From Pyxidicoccus sp. MSG2 (GTDB taxonomy: Bacteria > Myxococcota > Myxococcia > Myxococcales > Myxococcaceae): 64,000 nucleotides of DNA. The notes beneath the pieces are model-generated. The model ran no database searches. It worked only from the letters and a program-made list of their open reading frames with translations, and was not told the DNA's origin. Below are positions 1 to 8,756 of this stretch, piece by piece (the first letter of the stretch is position 1; the number at the start of each line of letters is the position of its first letter). The translations under genes and the position numbers were made by a program. Where the stretch lies: positions 3,720,001 to 3,784,000 of the forward strand of contig NZ_JAPNKC010000001.1 of assembly GCF_026626705.1 (NCBI RefSeq). The letters run 5' to 3'.

Positions 1-537
1 CAGGACCTCCAGGTGCGTGTCCCCGCTCATCGCCACGATGCCGCCGTGCAGGGGCGTGTGGTCGTGCGCCTGCATCGGCGCGGCGGAAGTCCCGCCGTGC
101 CCGTGCTCCTCCAGGTGCGCGGAGAAGCGCGCCACCTCCGGCTTCCCGTCCCGTACCACCGTCACCACCAGGGTCAGGTGGTCGTCCGAGTGCTCCGGCC
201 CCTGCCCTTCCAGATGGTCTCCCGCTGGCGCCAGCTTCACGTCCGGATGGCCGCCCTTCGCCACCTTCACCGTGCCGCTGGCACCCGCCACCGGACGCAC
301 AGCAAGCGCGTCATCCAGCAGGTAGACGCGATAGCCGCCCGCGCGGGTGGCCACCAGCTCCAGGTGGCCCTGCGACGTGGACTCCACGACTCCACCATGC
401 GGCGCGGCGTGGGCATGCGGCTGCGCGGTGGCGTGCGACTTCGCCGCCGGAGCCTGCGCTTCAACAGGCGCGTCCTTCTTGCTGCACGCGGCCACCAGTC
501 CCACCGCCATCACCGCCGCGATGATTTGCTTCCTCAT
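1..537 (-). CDS. His-rich lipoprotein of metal-efflux operon (3' end outside window)
   Basis: The frame reads 179 codons from an ATG at 537 to the window edge without a stop, so the C-terminus is missing. A short signal peptide ends in a lipobox (GLVAAC, Cys18), predicting a lipid-anchored periplasmic or outer-membrane protein. The mature part is rich in His and holds two similar blocks, one with APHGGVVES near residue 45 and one with TPLHGGIVAMSGDTHLEV at the edge, which suggests an internally duplicated metal-binding module. It is the last gene of the operon, 38 bp after the RND pump. A role in binding or delivering metal to the pump is inferred from context; the family was not recognised. 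An ATG at 546 is an alternative start. Confidence 0.75.
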   Translation of the reverse strand, partial: MRKQIIAAVMAVGLVAACSKKDAPVEAQAPAAKSHATAQPHAHAAPHGGVVESTSQGHLELVATRAGGYRVYLLDDALAVRPVAGASGTVKVAKGGHPDVKLAPAGDHLEGQGPEHSDDHLTLVVTVVRDGKPEVARFSAHLEEHGHGGTSAAPMQAHDHTPLHGGIVAMSGDTHLEVL

Positions 538-575
538 CTCGAACATCCTCCAAAGGTTCCTCACGGTGCCCGCCT

Positions 576-3500
576 TCACAGCGAGCTCGCGAGCCGCTCC
601 CCTGGCGGCACTGCCGCCGGGAGCTGGGGGTCTTCTTCTTCGGCGCGCGCCGCCGCCTTGCGCGCCAGGTAGCGCTCCAGGGCCGGGCGCCCGAAGCGGA
701 AGAACACGGCCGGCGTGACGAGCAGGTCCAACAGGGTGGAGCTGATGAGCCCCCCGAGGATGACCGTCGCCACCGGGTGCAATATCTCCTTGCCCGGCGC
801 ACCCGACGCGAGCGCCAGTGGCACCAGCGCCAGCCCCGCCGTCAGCGCCGTCATCAGCACCGGCACCAGCCGCTCCAGCGAGCCGCGCAGCACCAGGTCC
901 CGGCCGAAGTGGTCGCCCTCCACCTCGACGAGGTGCAGGTAGTGCGAGATGAGCATGATGGTGTTGCGACTGGCGATGCCACACAGGGTGATGAAGCCGA
1001 CCAGCGTGGCCACGGACAGCGGCTGCCCGGTGAGCACCACCGCCGTCACGCTGCCCACCAGCGCCAACGGGATGTTGAGCATCACCTGGAGCACCAGCCG
1101 CACCGAGCGGAAGTGCGCGTACAGCACCAGGAACATGCCCGCCAGCGACAGGAGCGACAGCAGGGCGATGAGGCGCGTCGCGGACTGCTGGCTCTCGAAC
1201 TGGCCCTCGTACGTGACGAAGGCCCCGGGAGGCAGCGTCACCTGCGCGGCCACCCGCTCGCGGACCTGCTCCACTGCGCTGCCCAAATCTCTCCCCGACA
1301 CGTTCGCCATCACCACGATGCGCCGCTGCAGGTGGTCATGGTGGATGACGTTGGGCCCCTGGGACTCCACCACCTCCGCGATGGCCGCCACCGGCACCCG
1401 CGCCCCCGAGGGCGTGTCCACCAGCGCCCGACGGAACGCCTCCGCGTCCACGCGAGAGCGCTCGTCGTACCGCACCAGCACGTCGAAGGTGCGCTGTCCC
1501 TCCAGCACCTGCCCCACCACCACGCCGTTGAAGACCTTCTCCAGTTGCTCCGCCATGGCGCCGGGCTGCACGCCCAGGCGCGCCGCCTCCTCGCGCTTCA
1601 GCCGCACCTGGAGCTGCGGAATCAACGTCTGCTGCTCCACCTGGAGGTCGACGATTCCGGGCACACCCGCCATGACGGCGCGGACCTCCTCCGCCTTGCC
1701 GCGCAGCACGTCCAGGTCCTGCCCGAAGAGCTTCACCGCCACCTGCGCGCGAATGCCCGACAACAGGTGGTCCAGCCGGTGCGAAATGGGCTGCCCCACT
1801 GAGACGGACATGCCCGGAAGCTGCGCGAGCCGCTCGCGGAGGTCCCCGAGCACCACCTCCCGCACGCGCCCGTCCCCCGCCTTGAAGTCCACGTCCAGCT
1901 CCGAGTAGTGGACGCCCTCCGCGTGCTCGTCCTGCTCGGCGCGGCCGGTGCGCCGGCCCACCGTCTTCACCTCGGGGACGGCGGCGATGAGGCGCTCGGC
2001 CAGCAGCCCGAAGCGGTTGGACTCCTCCAGCGACGTGCCCGGCGGCGCAATCAGCGTCACCGTGGCGGTGCCCTCGTTGAAGGGTGGGAGGAAGGAGCGG
2101 CCCAGGAAGGGCACCACCGCCGCCGCCGCGAGCACCAGCACCGCCGCGCCCGTCATCACCGGACGGGGGTGCGCCAGCGCCACCTTCAGCACCCGCCGGG
2201 CCCGTGCCTTCAGCCAGCTCACCAGCACGCCGTCGCCGTGCTCCAGCAGGCGCCCCTTCGGCAACAGGTACGCGCACAGCGCGGGCGTCACCGTGAGCGA
2301 CACCAGCAGGGACGCGAGGATGGACACGATGTACGCCACGCCGAGCGGCGCGAAGAGCCGGCCCTCGATACCTCCGAGTGCGAACAGCGGGATGAACACC
2401 AGCACCACGATGAGCGTGGCGAAGACGATGGAGCCGCGCACTTCCGAAGACGCCTTGAAGATGACGCGCAGCGAGGGCTCGGGCTCGGCCTTCGCGCGGT
2501 TCTCCTTGAGGCGGCGGTAGACGTTCTCCACATCCACGATGGCGTCATCCACCAGCTCGCCGATGGCCACCGCGAGGCCCCCTAGCGTCAGCGTGTTGAT
2601 GGACAGGCCGAAGGCCTTCATCACCAGCGCGGTGATGACGAGGGACAGCGGAATCGCGGTGAGGGTAATCGCCGTGGTGCGCAGGTTGACCAGGAAGAGG
2701 AACAGCACCAGCACCACGAGCAGCGCGCCGTCGCGCAGTGCCTCCGCCACGTTGCCGATGGCGGAGTGGATGAAGTCCGCCTGTCGGAAGAGTGTCTCCA
2801 CCCTCACGTCCGCGGGAAGCGTGGCCCGCAGCTCCTTCAGCGCGGCGTCCACCTTCCCGGTCAGCTCCAGCGTGCTGGCGCCGGGCTGCTTCTGCACCGC
2901 GAGGATGACCGCGGAACGACCGTTCATTCCGCCGTCGCCGCGCTTCACCGCCGGGCCCACCGCGACCTCGGCCACCTGGGACAGGCGCACCGGCACTCCG
3001 TCCCGCACCGCCACCACCGTGCCCGCCAGGTCCTCCACGGAGGCACTGCGCGCGAGGTTTCGGACGAGGTACTCGCGACCGCCCTTGTCCACGAAGCCAC
3101 CCGTGGTGTTGCCCTGGGCCAGCCCCGCCGCACGCTCCACCTCGTCGAAGGTGAGCCCGAAGGCGAGCAGCTTCTCCGGGTCCACCCGCACCTGGAACTG
3201 CTTCACCCCGCCGCCCAGCACCGTCACCTGGGCGATGCCCGGAATCGTCAGCAGCCGCTGGCGGAGCGTCCAGTCCGCGAGCGAGCGCAGCTCCAGCGGC
3301 GATGTGCGCCCACTCTCGCTCTGCACGCCGAGCAGGAGGATTTCGCCCATGATGGAGGACACGGGGGTCAGGTGCGGCGTCACGTCGCGAGGCAGCCGCT
3401 CGCGTGCCACCTGGAGCCGCTCCGACACGAGCTGCCGGTCCAGGTAGATGTCCGTGCCCCAGTCGAACTCCACGTAGACGATGGACAGGCCCACGCCCGA

Positions 3501-3755
3501 CGACGAGCGCACGCGCTGCACGCCCGGCGCTCCGTTCATCGCCGTCTCGAGCGGCGTGGTGACGAGCGTCTCCACCTCCTCCGGCGACAGGCCGCCCGCC
3601 TCCGTCATCACCGTCACGGTGGGACGGTTGAGGTCCGGGAACACGTCCACCGGCAGGCGTGTGACGGCCCAGCCGCCGTAGAGCAGCAGCGCCACCGCCG
3701 CCAGCACGACGAACAGGCGATGCCGCAGCGCGAGGAGGATGACGCGGTCAATCAC
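576..3755 (-). CDS. czcA: CzcA/CusA-type heavy-metal efflux RND permease
   Basis: This 1059-residue protein has the length and layout of the HME-RND family: an N-terminal helix then VDVFPDLNRPTV, large periplasmic loops and twelve membrane helices in two halves. The TM4 motif reads AIGELVDDAIVDVENV. In this family the acidic residues here carry protons; the first Asp of the classical CzcA motif is Ala, as in CusA-like pumps, while the later Asp and Glu are kept. The metal (Cu/Ag against Zn/Co/Cd) cannot be fixed from this, so the symbol is family-level. The GTG start at 3755 overlaps the stop of the adaptor gene by four bases (GTGA), which indicates translational coupling. Confidence 0.9.
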   Translation of the reverse strand: MIDRVILLALRHRLFVVLAAVALLLYGGWAVTRLPVDVFPDLNRPTVTVMTEAGGLSPEEVETLVTTPLETAMNGAPGVQRVRSSSGVGLSIVYVEFDWGTDIYLDRQLVSERLQVARERLPRDVTPHLTPVSSIMGEILLLGVQSESGRTSPLELRSLADWTLRQRLLTIPGIAQVTVLGGGVKQFQVRVDPEKLLAFGLTFDEVERAAGLAQGNTTGGFVDKGGREYLVRNLARSASVEDLAGTVVAVRDGVPVRLSQVAEVAVGPAVKRGDGGMNGRSAVILAVQKQPGASTLELTGKVDAALKELRATLPADVRVETLFRQADFIHSAIGNVAEALRDGALLVVLVLFLFLVNLRTTAITLTAIPLSLVITALVMKAFGLSINTLTLGGLAVAIGELVDDAIVDVENVYRRLKENRAKAEPEPSLRVIFKASSEVRGSIVFATLIVVLVFIPLFALGGIEGRLFAPLGVAYIVSILASLLVSLTVTPALCAYLLPKGRLLEHGDGVLVSWLKARARRVLKVALAHPRPVMTGAAVLVLAAAAVVPFLGRSFLPPFNEGTATVTLIAPPGTSLEESNRFGLLAERLIAAVPEVKTVGRRTGRAEQDEHAEGVHYSELDVDFKAGDGRVREVVLGDLRERLAQLPGMSVSVGQPISHRLDHLLSGIRAQVAVKLFGQDLDVLRGKAEEVRAVMAGVPGIVDLQVEQQTLIPQLQVRLKREEAARLGVQPGAMAEQLEKVFNGVVVGQVLEGQRTFDVLVRYDERSRVDAEAFRRALVDTPSGARVPVAAIAEVVESQGPNVIHHDHLQRRIVVMANVSGRDLGSAVEQVRERVAAQVTLPPGAFVTYEGQFESQQSATRLIALLSLLSLAGMFLVLYAHFRSVRLVLQVMLNIPLALVGSVTAVVLTGQPLSVATLVGFITLCGIASRNTIMLISHYLHLVEVEGDHFGRDLVLRGSLERLVPVLMTALTAGLALVPLALASGAPGKEILHPVATVILGGLISSTLLDLLVTPAVFFRFGRPALERYLARKAAARAEEEDPQLPAAVPPGERLASSL

Positions 3756-4942
3756 CTGCCGCCTCCCCTCGCCATGCGCAGCGCCGCCACGCCGCCCACC
3801 ACCACCCGCTCGCCCGCCTTCAGGCCCTGGCGCACCTCGCGCCACTCGCCGTCGCGCCCACCGAGCACCACCGGACGCAGCTCGAAGGCCTCGGGCGAGG
3901 TGTGGATGAAGACGAAGGCACGGCCCTCCTCCTCCACCACCGCGGACAGGGGCACCGCCAGCGCGTCCCTCCGTCCGCCCTCGCCGATGGCCACGTCCAC
4001 GAACATGCCCGGGCGCAGGCGGCCTTCGCGGTTGTCCACTTCGAAGAGGACGCGGACGCTGCGCGTGGACTCGTCCACAAGTTGTCCCACGTTGTAGAGC
4101 CGTGCGGCGAAGTGCTGGCCCTCGTACGCGGGCGTGTCCACCAGCGCTCCCGAGGCACCCTCCACCCGCGCCACGTCGCCCTCGTAGACGCGTGCTTCCA
4201 CCCAGACGACGGAGGCGTCGAGCACCGCGAACAGCGGGCGTGCCGGGTCCACCTGCTCGCCCACGGTGGCGCGCGCCTCCACCAGCACGCCGTCGATGGG
4301 CGCCACCAGCGGGAAGCGCGCCGTGCCCTGCCCCTGGCGCGCGCCGGACAGCACGTCTCGCGAGTCCTTCGCCCGGCCGAACTCCTGCTCCGCCGTGCTC
4401 ACGGTGAGTCGTGCCTGCTGGACTTCCTTCTCCGCCACCACGCCTTGCAGGGACTCCAGGCGCGCGAGGTCTCTGCGGGCCTGCTCCAGCGCGGCCTGCG
4501 CGCGGGACACCTCCGCCTCGGCCTGGATGTAGCCCGTCGACAGGCCCGTGGCTTCCGAGGTGGAGAGACTCTGCTGCACCAGCGCCAGCACCTCGCCGCG
4601 CTTCACGCGCTGGCCCACCAGCGGCACCGAAGCGCCCGAGGCCAACACGCGGCCCGACACCGGCGCGGAGACCTGCGCGTAGCGGTCCGTGCGCGGCACC
4701 ACCTTGCCGGGTGCCACCAGCCGAGACTCCAGGGGACGCACCGCCGCGCGCTGCGTGCGCACCTCGAGGAGGAATTGGGTCTCCTTGGGCACGGTGAAGC
4801 CCACGCCGCCGGGGACGATGGACGGTTGTTGCTGGGCGGACTGCGCCTGGACGTGGCCCTCGTGCGCGCCGGCCCGGGGGCTCGCGAGGAGACCCAGACA
4901 CATGACGGACAGGACCACGGACAGCGTCATCGCGTCACTCAC
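3752..4942 (-). CDS. czcB: RND efflux periplasmic adaptor subunit (membrane fusion protein)
   Basis: The protein of about 396 residues has a signal peptide (MTLSVVLSVMCLGLLASPRAGA) and a His-containing mature N-terminus (AHEGHVQAQ). It then shows the usual adaptor order: beta-barrel/lipoyl strands (VSAPVSGRVLASGASV), an alpha-helical hairpin rich in Glu, Ala and Arg around residues 115-175, the second lipoyl half (LVAPIDGVLVEARATVGEQV) and a C-terminal membrane-proximal domain. It joins the inner-membrane pump to the outer-membrane channel. The GTG at 4942 overlaps the upstream stop as GTGA and is preferred for coupling; an ATG at 4930 would give a tighter signal peptide. Overlaps on both sides place it firmly in the operon. 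Confidence 0.9.
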   Translation of the reverse strand: MSDAMTLSVVLSVMCLGLLASPRAGAHEGHVQAQSAQQQPSIVPGGVGFTVPKETQFLLEVRTQRAAVRPLESRLVAPGKVVPRTDRYAQVSAPVSGRVLASGASVPLVGQRVKRGEVLALVQQSLSTSEATGLSTGYIQAEAEVSRAQAALEQARRDLARLESLQGVVAEKEVQQARLTVSTAEQEFGRAKDSRDVLSGARQGQGTARFPLVAPIDGVLVEARATVGEQVDPARPLFAVLDASVVWVEARVYEGDVARVEGASGALVDTPAYEGQHFAARLYNVGQLVDESTRSVRVLFEVDNREGRLRPGMFVDVAIGEGGRRDALAVPLSAVVEEEGRAFVFIHTSPEAFELRPVVLGGRDGEWREVRQGLKAGERVVVGGVAALRMARGGGR

Positions 4943-5487
4943 AGCAACCCCCTTTTGCGACGCGACACCCACCATGCGCCCACCGCCACCAGCAGCGCCA
5001 CACCGCCCGCGACGCTCCAGCCGAGCCAGCCATCGCCGACCTCGTGAGCATCCTCGTGCTCCGCCTCCACGTGCACCGTGCCCAGCGCCAGCACGTCCAC
5101 CCTGTCGCCCCGGGTCACCGTGGCGACGGCGGCCAGCTCCACCTCGGGTGCCAACTCCGCCTCCGCCACGTAGATGCCCGGTGACTCCATCTTCGGCACC
5201 AGGGACTGCACGGACGCTCCGGTCAGCGTCAGCTCCACCTGCGCCCCGCTCACGGGCGCGTTCGTCGCGCTGTCGGCCACCAGCACGCGCACCGGCGTCT
5301 TCGGACCGTCCGCATGCTCCGGGTGCTTGAGCACCACTTCGAAGAGGTCTCCCGTCGCCGCCAGCACGTGCAGGGCTTCGCCTGTCGTGGCCACCGGGGG
5401 CGGCGCACCGTGCGACTCGCCCTCGTGCGCGCCCGCGACCATCGGCAGGGCGAGACACACCGCCAGCATCCAGGTCCTTGTTCTCAT
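4939..5487 (-). CDS. Small exported metal-efflux accessory protein with C-terminal membrane anchor
   Basis: The protein has 182 residues. It begins with a signal peptide (MRTRTWMLAVCLALPMVAGA) directly followed by AHEGESHGAPPP, carries a beta-rich domain in the middle (PVSGAQVELTLTG, PGIYVAEAEL) resembling an Ig-like or transthyretin-like fold, and ends with a His/Glu patch, one membrane helix (WSVAGGVALLVAVGAWWV) and a basic SRRKRGLL tail. That predicts a periplasmic domain tethered to the inner membrane. It lies between the channel and adaptor genes with four-base overlaps on both sides (ATGA upstream, GTGA downstream), so it is very likely an obligate part of the system. I do not recognise a named family. 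Confidence 0.8.
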   Translation of the reverse strand: MRTRTWMLAVCLALPMVAGAHEGESHGAPPPVATTGEALHVLAATGDLFEVVLKHPEHADGPKTPVRVLVADSATNAPVSGAQVELTLTGASVQSLVPKMESPGIYVAEAELAPEVELAAVATVTRGDRVDVLALGTVHVEAEHEDAHEVGDGWLGWSVAGGVALLVAVGAWWVSRRKRGLL

Positions 5488-6845
5488 CGCGGCACCCCTC
5501 CCGTGGGCAGCCGACCTTCCGCGCGCAGCAGGGCGGTGCGTGCCCGGGCCAATTCCGCCGCCGCTTCCACCGTCTCGGCCTTCGCGGCGAAGGCCCTGTC
5601 CCTCGCCAGCAACAGTGCGTCCAGGCTCAGCTCTCCCGCCTCGTAGGCACGGCGCATCAGCTCCAGGTTGCGCTCCACGGCGGGCCGGGCCGCTTCCAGT
5701 GCGGTGTATGCGGCTCTCGCGGCTTCGAACGTGCTTCGCGCCACGGTCGACTCAGCGTCCACCTGTCGCTCGCGGGCCACCCGCTCCGCTTCACGCGCCG
5801 AGCGCCTCGCGCTCGCCTCCGCCAGCTCGCGCTGGTTCCGCTCCCACAGCGGCAGCGGCAGGGACAGGCGCGCGACCAGCAGGTGCTCGGTGTGCAGGTC
5901 CGTGAGGGCGCCGTGCGACTCGACGCGCCGCTCGCGCTCGTAGCCCAGGCCCAGCGTCGGGTCCGGAAATCGCTCTCGCCGCAGCAGCTCCACCTCCGCC
6001 TTCGCCGCGGCTTCCTCGGCGCGTGCCGCCTGAAGTTCGGGCCGCTCGTTCAGCAGAGGCGATGGCAGTGATGCCCGCGTGGCGCGCAGCTGCGGCCGGT
6101 CCTGTATCCCCATCGGCGCCGCTGGCGACGTCACGTTCGCAACCCCAGCATCTCCACGTGCCTTCTCATCCGTCACCGGTCCCGCTTCGGCCCCGGCCTC
6201 CGCCAGCACCGACACGCTCAGCGGAGCCCCGGCCGGGCGCCCCAGCCTCCGATTCAGCGCCGCGCGCGCGCCCGCCGACTCCGCTCGAGCCATCGCCGCC
6301 CGGGCCTCCGCGCGAGCCCGCTCCAGCGCCGCGCCATTGCGGTCCAATTCCGGTACGTCTCCGGCCGCGAAGCGGCGCGCAGTCGCCTCCTCCAGCGTCC
6401 GGGCCAGCTCCAGCGCCTCCTCCGCGAGCCTTGCCCGCGCCTCGCGCCGCTCCAGTTCCGCCGCCGCGCTCACCGCTTCCGCCGCGGCCTCCAGCACCAC
6501 CGCGCGCCTTCGCGCCCGGACAGCGTCCACCGCGGCTTCCGCCCGGGCCACGCGCAGTCCCCGCTGTCCCGCCACTTCCACCGTCTGACTCAGCATCAGC
6601 TCCACGCGCTGCTCGCCCTGGTCGTCCGTGAGCGCGTCGCTCGCGAAGCCCACGTCCAGCTGGGGATTGTCCTGGAGCCACCGTCCGTCCGCTGATCGCG
6701 CTCCCTCGGCGGCCGACTCCTCCGCCCGGGCCGCCGCCACCTCCGGCGCGCGCTCCACGGCCTCCGCGACCACGCGCTCCAGCGACCAGACTTCCGTGGG
6801 AGCGGCGGCCAGCATGAGGGACAGCGCTGCGGAGACAGCGAACAT
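5484..6845 (-). CDS. czcC: Outer-membrane efflux channel protein (TolC/CzcC family)
   Basis: The 453-residue protein has a signal peptide (MFAVSAALSLMLAAAPTEVW) and two similar halves rich in Ala, Glu and Arg with long helices, as expected for the alpha-barrel of outer-membrane factors. Typical segments are VVAEAVERAPEVAAARAEE near the N-terminus and PELQAARAEEAAAKAEVEL at the start of the second half. It would form the outer-membrane exit duct of the tripartite pump. It is the first gene of the operon; the 196-bp gap upstream holds the probable promoter and the TGTGAC/GTCACA cluster. Upstream in-frame codons exist, but the ATG at 6845 starts the signal peptide cleanly. Confidence 0.87.
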   Translation of the reverse strand: MFAVSAALSLMLAAAPTEVWSLERVVAEAVERAPEVAAARAEESAAEGARSADGRWLQDNPQLDVGFASDALTDDQGEQRVELMLSQTVEVAGQRGLRVARAEAAVDAVRARRRAVVLEAAAEAVSAAAELERREARARLAEEALELARTLEEATARRFAAGDVPELDRNGAALERARAEARAAMARAESAGARAALNRRLGRPAGAPLSVSVLAEAGAEAGPVTDEKARGDAGVANVTSPAAPMGIQDRPQLRATRASLPSPLLNERPELQAARAEEAAAKAEVELLRRERFPDPTLGLGYERERRVESHGALTDLHTEHLLVARLSLPLPLWERNQRELAEASARRSAREAERVARERQVDAESTVARSTFEAARAAYTALEAARPAVERNLELMRRAYEAGELSLDALLLARDRAFAAKAETVEAAAELARARTALLRAEGRLPTGGVPR

Positions 6846-6924
6846 GTCCTCGTCACAACGCAAGCCGCATACCTGCCCGGCGCCCAGTGATTTCGCACAC
6901 CTGCACACCGCGAACGGCTTCCAG

Positions 6925-6951
6925 GTGTGACCGCCGCCGTCACACTGTGAC
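6925..6951. promoter_or_regulatory. Clustered inverted half-sites upstream of the efflux operon
   Basis: Three copies of one half-site lie within 27 bp: TGTGAC at 6926-6931, GTCACA at 6939-6944 and TGTGAC at 6946-6951. The outer pair forms GTGTGAC-7 nt-GTCACAC and the inner pair the palindrome GTCACACTGTGAC. They sit 80 to 106 bp upstream of the channel start codon, where an operator is expected. The half-site resembles that of CRP/FNR-type regulators, but the spacings differ from the six-base CRP spacer. No regulator gene for the operon is present in the window. Confidence 0.45.
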
Positions 6952-7041
6952 GTGCCCGGTCCGTTCCTTCCTGGCCGCGGCCTCAAGCTCCGCGCTCGCC
7001 TCCCTCCGCACCCACATGGGGGAGCACCTGCGATGGCTCGG

Positions 7042-8466
7042 TCACTTCACCGTGGGGTTCGACGTGGCAGGACGAGCGGTCCGGAACACCGGCGCGTAGC
7101 ACTCCCCGTCCTTGTACAGGTAGCCGTTCTCGTCACAGCGCTTCTGGTCCAGGGCCAGCTTCAGCCAGCAGCGCCCCTGGAAGGGAACCTGCCCCTGGCT
7201 TGGACAGCGGCCTTTGGAATCCGTCTGCTGCTGTCCCGGAAAGGGCTTGGGGGGAACGTCCAGGGCGATGGCCGCCCACGCGGAAGGTGGCGCGGCGGAG
7301 GACGAAGGCGCCGTCAGGGCGGAGTCCCCGACGGCCACCGTGCCGGCGTCCCTTGCCTCCAGTCGTATGGCGACTGTCGCCTCCGTGGGGACGGCTCCGT
7401 GCCGCGTGCTCAGCAACCACGTGATTCCCACTGCCACCACGGCTACCGCGGCGGAGGCTGCGATGCGCCAGTGCCTCCTGCTCCCGATTCGCTCCCGCGA
7501 CGAAAAGCGCCACGAGGATGCGCTCACCTTGGCGGGCCGGGCTTCTTCCGGGTCGAAGAGAGGCACGTCCGCCGTCGGCCCGGCTTCACGCGCGGCGTCC
7601 TCCATCGCTTCGGCCAGCTCACCTGCGCTGCCGCGCGCCTCCGGGTGCACGGAGAGCATCCGGGAAACAAGGGCATCCAACTCCCCGCAGCAGCGCCCAT
7701 TGAGGGCTCGCGCAGCGAGGTGGCTCATGCCTTCCGGCCGCCACAGGCGAGCTCCCTCACCCGCCAGTCCCAGCGCGCGAGAGTACTCCCCGGTCACCAA
7801 CCGCCAGGCGGTGACGCCCAGCGCGAAGACGTCATCTGCCGGCCCGGGCGCATAGGGCACGCCCGGGTCGGGACCGGGACGCAGTACGGAGCGCCACGCC
7901 TCCGGCGCACGGTAGGCCGGCGTCCCTGGAGGAAATGGCGGCCAGGTGATGGTCGCGGCGCCAATGTAGTGGCCGGAGCCGAAGTCGGTCAGGAAGGCCT
8001 GGCCATCTCCATCCCTCACGACAACGTTGTCGCCCTTCACATCGCGGTGGACGCCGCCCGCGGCATGCGTGGCCTCCAGCGCCCGCGCGAGACTGGCGAG
8101 GCACGAGAGCACCTGCCGGGAGGTGGGCCGTTGCTCCATCGCCCAGACATAGAGAGGTACGCCGTCCACCCACTCCATGGCGAGGTACGGGTAGACAGTG
8201 CCAGCCGGGTCCTGCCATTCCCCGTGGCCGAAGAAGCGAGGGACGTTGGGATGATGGATGCGTGAGAGCAGCTCCGCTTCTCGTGTGAAGCGTTCATCCC
8301 GAGGACGCAGGGCCAGCTTGAGCGCCACGAACCTGGGGTGCCCGTCCGCCCTGGTGGCGCGATAGACAGCGCCATAGACGCCGCGTCCTCGCCGTTCCAG
8401 CACGCGCCACGGCCCCACGCGTGTGCCCGGGCGAAGCCGTGCCAGGTCCAGGTTGCCAGGCGCCAT
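7042..8466 (-). CDS. Transmembrane Ser/Thr protein kinase with Cys-containing exterior tail
   Basis: The 474-residue protein starts at the ATG at 8466, which has a strong AGGAG six bases upstream; in-frame ATGs at 8487 and 8496 lack this. The N-terminal 300 residues are a Hanks-type kinase domain: Lys50 in VALKLAL, catalytic loop HRDVKGDN at 140-147, DFG at 161-163 and an APE-like segment (YRAPEAW). The glycine loop is degenerate (RRGRGVYGAVY). One membrane helix (AASAAVAVVAVGITWLL) follows, then an outside domain of about 120 residues ending in four cysteines (CPSQGQVPFQGRCW, KRCDENGYLYKDGECY), which may be disulfide-bonded and act as a sensor. It lies upstream of, and points the same way as, the efflux operon; a regulatory link is only inference. 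Confidence 0.88.
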   Translation of the reverse strand: MAPGNLDLARLRPGTRVGPWRVLERRGRGVYGAVYRATRADGHPRFVALKLALRPRDERFTREAELLSRIHHPNVPRFFGHGEWQDPAGTVYPYLAMEWVDGVPLYVWAMEQRPTSRQVLSCLASLARALEATHAAGGVHRDVKGDNVVVRDGDGQAFLTDFGSGHYIGAATITWPPFPPGTPAYRAPEAWRSVLRPGPDPGVPYAPGPADDVFALGVTAWRLVTGEYSRALGLAGEGARLWRPEGMSHLAARALNGRCCGELDALVSRMLSVHPEARGSAGELAEAMEDAAREAGPTADVPLFDPEEARPAKVSASSWRFSSRERIGSRRHWRIAASAAVAVVAVGITWLLSTRHGAVPTEATVAIRLEARDAGTVAVGDSALTAPSSSAAPPSAWAAIALDVPPKPFPGQQQTDSKGRCPSQGQVPFQGRCWLKLALDQKRCDENGYLYKDGECYAPVFRTARPATSNPTVK

Positions 8467-8756
8467 GAGGGTCTCCTGAGGAGGCATGCGGTCCATCCAC
8501 CCGCGGCGAGAGCCTACCCTCGTTTCCGGTAGCTCATCCGCGCGCGTCCCTGGGCGCACCGCGGTGGCGGTGCTCGTGGACGCACGAACCCTGGAAACGC
8601 TTTTTGCGCCCGTCCGTACGTGAATTTGAAGAGACGGCGCAGCCCCCATCAACCCGCTCCGTGAGTTCCTTCCGTCAGGGCGGCGCCGACGCGCCGCACC
8701 TCGCTCCTGAGGTGCGGCCTTCAGCCAATCCATCCATCCATTCATGGGAGAGAAAC

